Source: Aquatica leii
Taxonomy: Eukaryota; Arthropoda; Insecta; Coleoptera; Lampyridae
Length of the DNA stretch: 64,000 nucleotides
NCBI GenBank assembly: GCA_035610365.1
Contig: CM069438.1
Span: 46,124,837-46,188,836 of the forward strand
Direction: 5' to 3'
Position 1 is the stretch's first letter, and the number at the start of each line of letters is the position of its first letter. The position numbers and the translations under genes are program-made. Of this stretch, positions 56,543-64,000 are shown one piece after another. Under the pieces are notes generated by a model, which saw nothing but the letters and a program-made list of their open reading frames with translations, was not told the origin of the DNA and searched no databases.

Positions 56543-56839
56543 AACAAAAATTCTTTTTTTTTTTTAATTAAACACCTGTGTTCTCTGTGATCTGCCCAAA
56601 GGCAATAAACAGATATTTTTACACTTGGAACCATGTTTAGATGGCTAGCGTTACATTGTTATCTTACATTAAAGAAACAATTATCTAATTATAACAACTT
56701 AATGTTAGTTTTAACATAAAATCCAATAATAAAAATAAAAATAATATAAAAATAAATTAACAAATTAAGATTTCAAATTAATGTTACAATTCTAGTTAAT
56801 AAAAAAAATAAATAAATATGTATAATTTACATTAAAGTA

Positions 56840-59523
56840 TTATCTATACTGTATATCTAAAGGACTGCATCGTTTTAGTCGACGTTGCGATTGACTGTTA
56901 TCCAGTAGATTTACGGCATGAGGATTAGGATGAATTTCCAGTCTACTCAGGTATTTTTCGCTTAGTATTTTTGCCACTTGCTGAACATACGGCAGTTGGA
57001 GATCTTGATGAAGAGACTTATTTGTAATAAACCACGGTGCGTTGGTTATCGTTCGAATAGTTTTGGATTGAAATCTTTGCAATATTTCTATATTAGAAAC
57101 ACTCGCGGTTCCCCATAGTTCTACACCATACGTCCATACCGGTCGCATAAACACCTTATAAATAAGAATTTTGTTTCGTAAAGAAAGGTCAGATTTTTTT
57201 CCAATTAACCACATGAGTTTAGAGTATAGAATTCCTAGTTGCTTTCTTTTAGTAAATATATGATGTTTCCAAGTTAGACGCTGATCAAGATGCATACCTA
57301 GATATTTTACAGTCTCTGCTATTGGTAGTAATTTCTTATTTAAGGTGACACTTGGGCAGGTTTCTTTGCGGAGGGTAAATGTGACATGTCGTGATTTGCT
57401 TTCATTGATTTGTATTCGCCATTTTTTACACCATAGTTGTATTTCATTAAGCGCTATTTGTAATTTTGCAGAAGCACGTTTAGCCAGTGCACTTGTTGCC
57501 ATTATGGCAGTGTCATCAGCAAAAGTAGCAATAGTTGTTCCTTCTGTGTGTGGGAAATCTGACGTGTAAATAAGATAGAGAATTGGGCCTAGAACACTAC
57601 CCTGTGGAACCCCAGATTGAATTGAGTACATTTCTGAGGTTTCGCTTTGGTACTTAACTATAAAATACCTTTCCGTTAAATATGATTTTAAAATTTGATA
57701 ATAAGGAGCAGGTAACTTGTATTTTAATTTGTATAGTAATCCCTCATGCCAGACTTTATCAAACGCTTGACTAACGTCTAAAAAACATGCCGAACAATAC
57801 TTTTTGTTTTGAAATGCTTTATTTATAGTGTCGACTATTCTGTGTACCTGTTCGATTGTAGAATGATGTTCTCGAAACCTAAATTGATGATCAGGTATGA
57901 TATTTAATTTTTCTAACTGGAGCTTTAGTCTTTTCAAGAAAAGTTTTTCAAACAGTTTTGACAACGTTGGTAGCAAGCTTATAGGTCGGTATGACGATAG
58001 TTCTTCTAACGGTTTTCCTGGCTTTGGAATAAGAATAGTTATCGACACTTTCCATTGGGATGGAAAATGACCAAGTCTTAGAACAGCATTATATATGTGG
58101 GTAAGTGTAACAAGAGCTTCATCAGGCAAGTTTTTAATTACTTTTCCAGTTATAAGGTCATAACCAGGCGCTTTTCTTGTATTTAAGTCTTCTTTTATAG
58201 TTTGCTTTACTTCTGTTAGTTTTATTTGTTTTACAGGTAGTGACATTTGGTAAGGTGATTTTAAATAAGACTTTATAGTATTTTCTTCATCATATGAAAT
58301 TTCTGATGCCAAAGGTTGAAAAACATTTGCAAGGTGTTTGGCAAATACTTCAACTTTTTCACTATCTGTTCTAGCCCAGGTTCTGTCAGATTTTCTTATT
58401 GGTGGTATATATTCTTGCGTTTTCTTAAACTTTGCTGTCGCTTTCCAAAGAGAATATTCTGTTGCTTGCGTTGGTGTTAATCTTTGAAGGTAGCTTCGAA
58501 TTGCTTGATTTCTTTCCACCATCAACAACTTTTTAAGTTTTTTTACTGCTCTATTAAATTTTTGCTTATCTTGAGGAGCTCTTGAAACCATCCATATCTT
58601 TCTTAGTTTTCTTTTTTCAATTAATGCTATTTTTGTTGAAGTAGAGCAATTTTGTTGTTTTATGCACAACTCTTCGTTGGGAGTTGATTTCCAGGCAGTT
58701 TGTTGGATTGCTGTTATTAAATATTCTACTGCATCATCTATTTCTTTAGGAGTTTTTAGTGAAGTTTTAATTTTTTTCTTTGAGTAATTTTCTAAACATT
58801 TCACAGTTAGTTTTCTTATTTGCAAGATACACAGTGGTTTTGATTTAATAATTATAGTTGAGTTATACGTAATTATTATTGGCGAGTGATCTGAAGACAA
58901 ATCAAAGTTTTGTTCTGCTTGTAAATAATGTTCAGGTATGCCTTTGACGATACAAAAATCTATGATGTCAGGAATTTTTTTCCTATCACTCGGCCAATAA
59001 GTGGGTTTACCAGTAGACAGGACTATAAGATTGTTTTTTTCTATAGATTTTACTAATTCACGACCTTTAGGGGTTGTTAATCGTGATCCCCATCTTAAGT
59101 GCTTGGCGTTGTAATCTCCACCGGCTAGAAATCTATTTCCTAAAGTAGTGTAGAATTCTGTGAACTGTTCTTCTTTAATTGTATGTCGTGGAGGACAATA
59201 CATTCCTGTAACAGTTACTGGTCCATACTTGTCTTGGATGACAACACTTGTTGCTTGAATATATTGAGTCTGAAACTTTTTTGCTTCGTAGTGTTTTATG
59301 GAGCTTTTAATAATGACAGCGCTACCGCCGTGTGCTCTTTCGTCCGGATGTTTAGTGTCATATACTTGGTAATTTTTAATTTTAAAGTAACTACGATTCG
59401 TAAAATGAGTTTCTGATATTAATGCAATATCGATATCATGAAGTTTTAAAATGTATTTATTTCTGGCCCGTGGTTACTTAGACCATTAGCATTCCATATT
59501 ACTATTTTAAGTTGTGAACTCAT
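56840..59523 (-). pseudogene. Jockey ORF2: endonuclease plus reverse transcriptase, one frameshift
   Basis: Nicks target DNA and reverse-transcribes the element RNA. Starts at ATG 59521-59523, which overlaps the ORF1 stop (TAATG). Residues 1-20 (IVIWNANGL) precede a one-base loss near 59448; the rest, about 870 codons, is open to 56840. Endonuclease: LISETHF, GGDYNAKHLRWGSR, SSDHSPIII. Reverse transcriptase: SSYRPISLLPTLSKLFEKL, HQFRFREHHSTIEQ (R where G is usual), FLDVSQAFDKVWHEGLL, SGVPQGSVLGPILYLIYTSD, and catalytic ATFADDTAIMA (about 57500). The C-terminus has LYKVFMRPVWTYGVELWG. No RNase H, as is normal for Jockey. Only the frameshift prevents a full-length product. Confidence 0.9.
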
Positions 59524-60811
59524 TAATTAAGTTTATCCAACAGTTTGGTAACAATGTTTAAGAGTGTGTCCATGCGTTGAGCCATCTGCTCAAATAACGT
59601 TTCCAATCTGAAGATTCTATCTTCTGAATCTTGGCTTTTTAAGACTGTAACTTCTGCGTTACTATTTACTTCTTCTTGCCGTTTTACAGCTGCTGCAAAT
59701 GATTTTCCTTCGGAAATTTTGCTTGTTGAAATTGAAATTTTTGCTTGTTTTACTTCTTGGGGCTCTTTAGGTCTTAAAGCAGGATATTTTCTTTGTTGAA
59801 GGTCTTTATATACCACACAACCTCGGTAGTTTGCTGGATGATTTTGTCCACAAAGAGCGCACTTTAATTCTTTGCGCTCTTTAATCGGACAGGATGTATT
59901 GCTGTGCAATCCACTACATTTTAAGCATCTCGTTTGACGTCTGCAAAATTTTTAGTATGCCCAAGTCTTAAGCAGTTTCCACATTGGGGAATTTGTCGAT
60001 TTTGACGTAATGGCTCAACTATTATTATGCAATTTTGTAGCTTTTTGATGTCGTAAATAGATTTATTGTTTTCATCTGGTTCTAAATCTACAAAAAACAT
60101 TGATAAAGGTTTCTTATCGCGACTACTTTTGGCATTGTAAATATTTCTAACACGGTGTCCGTTATCAGTTATTTCATTTTTTAGCTCTTCTATGTTTATA
60201 GAGTGGTGAAGTCCTTTAATTACAGCGCGAAAGCTACGCTCGGATTTAAGTTGATAGGTGAAATATTTTACGTCATTTTTATCTAATTCTTTTACTATAG
60301 CTCGATAAACGTCTACATTATCGGTCATAAGTTTGACCTCATCTTTTCGATTAATAATTTTTAATATGTATTTATTAGCTATTAATTTATTGGAATTTAA
60401 CATGGTAGTAAGGCCAGTCATGTTGTTAATACTTGCCAGAAATAATGGGGGTGGTTTCGTTTTAGCAATATTAATATTTTTAATTTCCGGAAAACTGGAA
60501 GAAGTTTCATTTTCAATTTCGGTTATATTTTCCAGAAGTTGAAATTTGTTAATAGGGTTAACAATTTGTTTGTATTCTGTTAATAATTTTTGACGTGTAT
60601 TTCTTTCTGTATTTTCTGGGGAGTTTCTTTTATTTTTTTTGCCCGAAACAATTTTCCAGTCATTTTCTTGCTGGAGATTAATTTGTGTATGTAATTCACA
60701 TGTAGATTCGCTATTTACAGTATCTATAACTTTGTTGATTTCATGGCTTGTTCCCGACAACGGAAGAATTAAATCGGTTTGAGTTTCATTTTGTGGCGGC
60801 GTTCTTAACAT
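59523..60811 (-). pseudogene. Jockey ORF1 (Gag-like RNA-binding protein), one frameshift
   Basis: Would coat element RNA. ATG 60809-60811 opens MLRTPPQNETQTDLILPL; about 280 codons follow with a basic patch (SGKKNKRNSPENTERNTRQK), then a region similar to the PRE_C2HC/RRM-like part (FTYQLKSERSFRAVIKGLHH) and PQCGNCLRLGHT. A one-base loss near 59940 shifts the frame; across it three zinc knuckles are legible: CGNCLRLGHTKNFC, CLKCSGLHSNTSC and CALCGQNHPANYRGC. The tail is coiled-coil-like (LETLFEQMAQRMDTLLNIV) and ends at 59523-59525. Domain order is that of Jockey-type Gag proteins. Confidence 0.9.
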
Positions 60812-61120
60812 TTTTAATATTATTTAGCGAGCCCGGCCGTGACCTTCCGTGAGTGCGATATCACGCGACCGATTAATACTAACGTTTTAGCATTGGTGCC
60901 GTAGTCTAACTTTATAAATATAAAGATATTTAATTACTGTACTTACAGTTTATTAAAACACTAATTGTTGTTTGCAAGGTGTAAGATAACACTGTTACAC
61001 ACAATCTATTACATTTACCAAACAATTATTAGTAGCACTTCGATTTATTATTATGTAAAGAACCGTCAATAGAACACAACTTTCTATTCGGAAATTTGAA
61101 ACACAATCAAACAAAAATTC

Positions 61121-61930
61121 TGTTCGGCATTAAATTAGTATTAAAAACTCTAAATCCAAACACTCCCGGCTCTTGTTTCCCAATTATAGCTTTTGTAGTA
61201 TGTAATGGTTTAGTGCGAAATGATTGTAAACTGCAATGTACATCTTTTATAGAAAATGTTTCTGGAGAACCACAAAAATACGTATTTGGGCTGCGTTGGT
61301 AACGCAAAATTGTGATTCACGTTCACTGAATCATTTTCTGCTGGCTTAGATACGTTCGAAAGCATTCGAATAAATGTAAAATTTTGTCTAGACATAATCA
61401 ATTTCAGAGCCAAAGTAAAACTTTTAGAAATTTAGCCAGACGTTTGCATTAAATAAATCATTCAATGATTAAATAAACAATTTATATCGCGTGATTCCTG
61501 ACAATTGCTTCACCACACTGTAACTATTTGATGGGCATTTAAAAAAAAACAACAAAACTAAATGATTACTGGATCTTACCCGATTATTATGGCGGTTCAC
61601 AGTTCTACAGCTTCTAAGATTATAACACGATTCGAACTACGTTGCCACATCCTTCAGAAGTAGAAATTGCAAAGTAGAGGTTTCATCGTTGGAAATCTGC
61701 ATCCACAGTTTAAAAATTTTATTTTTTTTAGCAGTTTGTCGCGTTTGCGATTTCTTGTCATATCTAAAAAAAAACAGATTGGGCTCGCAATATAAACATT
61801 TTGCGACGCAAAATAATCGACATGTCTTTTTATTAAATTCTTTTTTTTTACCGATTCTACAATTTTTTTTTTCCTAATAATATTAAACAAATGCGCTATT
61901 GACTATAAAACAGCATTAAAGAGATGAATT
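61121..61930 (+). repeat. Repeat family X (copy 5) with antisense coding remnant
   Basis: 61230-61305 matches 27857-27905; 61320-61930 matches 13870-13270 (inverted), 29346-29690 and 30840-31170. On the minus strand 61107-61307 is open (SPNTYFCGSPETFSIKDVHC...FGFRVFNTNLMPNRIFV). The frame would continue across the Jockey insertion site into 56542-56500 (LLGEIKGKQNQNRKN, stop). I do not recognise the protein. The copy is cut at 61930 by an LTR. Confidence 0.6.
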
Positions 61931-62725
61931 TGTAACGTGTAAATTTCAACTTCGAGCACAAATCCGGCTGAGAGTTAGGCAACTTACCGTAATATATTCG
62001 ACTTCGAGTCGTGTTTCTAAGTCACGCTTGTGAGGGCGCTCGAAGGTTGTTTGCCATCTACAAATTTTATTTTTATGCTGTCATTTGGTCGATTAAGAAC
62101 GTGGGAACGTCGGAGAGGTGAGATACATGGAATTTCTTTTTCATCTTGTAACATCTACTACAACGACGCTGTATTTTAGCATTTTGAAAGTAAATCCGAC
62201 TAAACATCTGGTGCGAATAAGATCAGCACGATGTATTTGGGCGGCCAAACGCATAAAGTGGGTTAGTATTTCACGCGTGGTTTAGAAATGGAGGCGTATC
62301 AACTAATGCTCACAATTTTTAGCTTCTTGATTCTTATTTCTTCGTTCGTCGTCCTTAATTACGTCTTCATTGTTCTTACATCTGTAATCTACCGGTTGGG
62401 GTTCTACCATATCTGGAGGAATTACAAAATAAGGGAAACAACAGGTATAAGGATCCCAGAGGATCGTTGGCGCTGTGCAAGCGAGGTATTTATGAAATCT
62501 TTATCTTCGAGTCGCGGGAGACTCGCTCGCTGTCAACCTCATTTCGGCCAGACGCTATAGCCTTCTGTTATCGCCATACGCGGTACGTGCGTAGTGAACT
62601 CGGAAATCGCTTTTCTTCTCGACGAAAAGTATTGTAAATTTCTCGGAGTAAGAATGATGCATATTATGTGTAAACGGACACAAGAGTGAGACGAAATGTC
62701 TAGTTAATGTGGTCTTTAATCGATT
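61931..62725 (+). mobile_element. LTR family Y, copy 2 (5' part)
   Basis: Begins TGTAACGTGTAAATTTC like copy 1 (11186) and follows it to ...TCTTTAATCGATT, where copy 3 begins inside it. It lies in repeat X copy 5. The rest of this LTR should lie beyond the window. It contains an open frame 62288-62560 with a hydrophobic N-terminal segment and RETTGIRIPEDRWRCASEVF; the same frame is open through the C-terminal half in copy 3 but broken in copy 1, so its status as a gene is doubtful. Confidence 0.75.
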
Positions 62726-64000
62726 TGTTACAATATTTATTGTGATCTAATGGGGAAGGTGGAGAAAAAAAGAAAGAATGAAGAATAATATTACTTAAAC
62801 GTAATTACCCAGATGTTATCGCTTACCTTTCGGCTAGCCTCGCAGCAGATGGTCGTCGGGTTAAAGAAAATCGTAAGACACAAAATTTTTTCCGGTAAGC
62901 TAAATGCTCAAGTGCGCCACCTCTTCTCGAAACTGTTGTATCGCAGAAATTATAGTCTAGGTAGGAGAAAAGGAGAGCCTAGACCCGAAGTCCCCCAAAA
63001 GAAAACATATTTTGTATTAACAATAACCATTTATTGTAATAAATGATTCACAGCCTCCTTCCGGAACGGAAGAAACACAAACTCCTCGACGCTTACGCCA
63101 CTGGTAAAATCCCTATCAATTATTTATATAACCCCCAACAAGAAAAATTAGTAAGCACATATATAAATTACATATAAATAAACAGGTCCCAAAAATAGAG
63201 TTTGGGAGCCACAGAAGCTAAATAAGATTTCATAGATAACTATCACCGCGGCTACTGTAGCTATTAGCAATATGTAATCGCGTTCCCGTAAACAAAATAC
63301 CGCTCGGTGGGTCTTGATCAAGCTCCGCACAACCGGTAATCAAATATAACTAATAATTAGTTTCCGAGAGACGGCATAGCTCCCAAATTTCTACCCTTGA
63401 TGAATTTATAAACTACTTTATATGACGCAGATATGAATGAGAAGTTACGATAAAGCGTTGAATAAATTACTATCAAAATGTTTTACAAAAGAATTTTACG
63501 TTAGATATTACTAAACTTAATTCGACAAGTTATAATTACGCATTAGAATTACTCTGATAAGATAAAGTTATACAATTATATTATAATTAAGACCGGTAAT
63601 TAACGTAATCGATAAAACAAAATTCACTAAACCTTGCATCTCACTCTTGTGTCCGTTTACACATAAATGGTATTATTCTTACTCTGAGCAATTTACAAAC
63701 GTCGACAAAGAAAGCGATCTCGCGTTCACTACGCACGTACCGCGTATGCTGATAACCGAAGGCTATAGCGTCTGGCCGAAATAAGGTTGACAGCGAGCGA
63801 GTCCCCCGCGACTCGAAGATAAAGGTTTCATAAATACCTCACTTGCACAGCGCCCACGATCCTCTGGGTTCCTTATACCTGTTGTTTCCCTTATTTTGTC
63901 GACAATCCGAAATGTTTTAGTGTGTCCACCCTTTCCATCGGATTACAGATGTAAGACCACGAAGACGTAATTAAGAACGACGGACGAAGAAGTCAGAATC
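62726..64000 (-). mobile_element. LTR family Y, copy 3, inverted and nested in copy 2, runs off the window
   Basis: Starts TGTTACAATATTTATT (the reverse complement of the family's 3' end) and aligns with copy 1 in reverse to 62815, is interrupted by 62816-63364, and continues from about 63365 to the window end (corresponding to about 12290 down to 11560 of copy 1). The left flanking 4 bp is GATT; the matching duplicate lies outside the window. Confidence 0.75.
62816..63364. mobile_element. Unidentified 549-bp insertion in LTR Y copy 3
   Basis: Absent from copy 1 at the corresponding place (about 12297). The junctions show a weak repeat (AGATG / AGACG). It is less AT-rich than its surroundings, with a frame 62813-63046 that has no known relatives to me, and an AATAAA-like signal near 63040. 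Possibly a solo LTR or a short non-autonomous element. Confidence 0.5.

Larger units (their letters stand above)
56543..61120 (-). mobile_element. Jockey-clade non-LTR retrotransposon, nearly intact, with 11-bp target duplication
   Basis: 56554-61109 (about 4.56 kb), flanked by AACAAAAATTC at 56543-56553 and 61110-61120. It carries a poly(A) tail (T run 56554-56565 on the plus strand), a 3' UTR of about 275 bp, ORF2, ORF1, and a 5' leader of about 300 bp. The perfect target duplication, the intact tail and only two coding frameshifts make this the youngest LINE in the window. The 5' leader holds a GC-rich stretch just before ORF1 (about 60830-60870), possibly part of an internal promoter; that is an inference. 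Confidence 0.9.

Noticed and set aside
1-64000. CRISPR arrays, tRNA or rRNA genes, bacterial operons
   Set aside because: No regularly spaced short repeats, no cloverleaf candidates noticed by eye, and gene structure is eukaryotic. A tRNAscan-type run would be needed to exclude tRNAs fully.

Overview
This is eukaryotic, AT-rich, gene-poor DNA, most likely from an insect or another arthropod. The evidence is the mix of repeats: BEL/Pao, copia, Jockey, RTE and I-type LINEs, a Penelope element, two Tc1/mariner lineages, pogo/Tigger, a Kolobok/Mutator-like transposon and a Helitron. Two orphan repeat genes are also present; I know both as multicopy genes of arthropods. I found no convincing single-copy host gene, no tRNA or rRNA and no CRISPR. 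Every recognisable coding segment is a mobile-element gene, and nearly all are broken.

Layout. 302-3460: a Tc1/mariner element with DD35E spacing (minus), whose sister copy lies at 52679-55861 (plus). 4843-7805: a decayed I-type LINE (minus). 7812-10515: a Penelope element split by a 1,427-bp solo LTR. 11020-12450: an RTE LINE relic split by a second, different solo LTR. 12451-13960: a composite repeat (families Z and X, minus). 14170-15060: a BEL/Pao relic. 15480-17640: RTE, LTR, LINE and copia scraps. 17790-21051: a terminal-inverted-repeat (TIR) transposon carrying an orphan gene and invaded by a short Helitron. 21052-23370: empty AT-rich DNA. 23370-33230: W/X/B/Z repeats broken by two pogo/Tigger elements.

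33231-36322 is mostly empty apart from a 537-bp element with inverted repeat ends. 36327-40502: a Kolobok-like transposon flanked by TTAA and split by a third solo LTR. 41890-42850: a LINE scrap. 44516-46437 and 49676-51593: two nearly identical DD41D mariner-type elements on either side of a second orphan repeat gene (46771-48983). 56554-61109: a young, almost intact Jockey retrotransposon with an 11-bp target duplication. 61121-64000: repeat X broken by an LTR that itself contains an inverted copy of the same LTR.

How the parts relate. The window is a stack of nested insertions, and relative ages can be read from it: Penelope, RTE and Kolobok hosts are older than the solo LTRs inside them; the orphan-gene transposon is older than its Helitron; repeat X is older than the Tigger, Jockey and LTR insertions. 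The most novel candidates are the TIR-bounded orphan-gene element at 17790-21051 and the pair of DD41D copies that share a lost catalytic aspartate.
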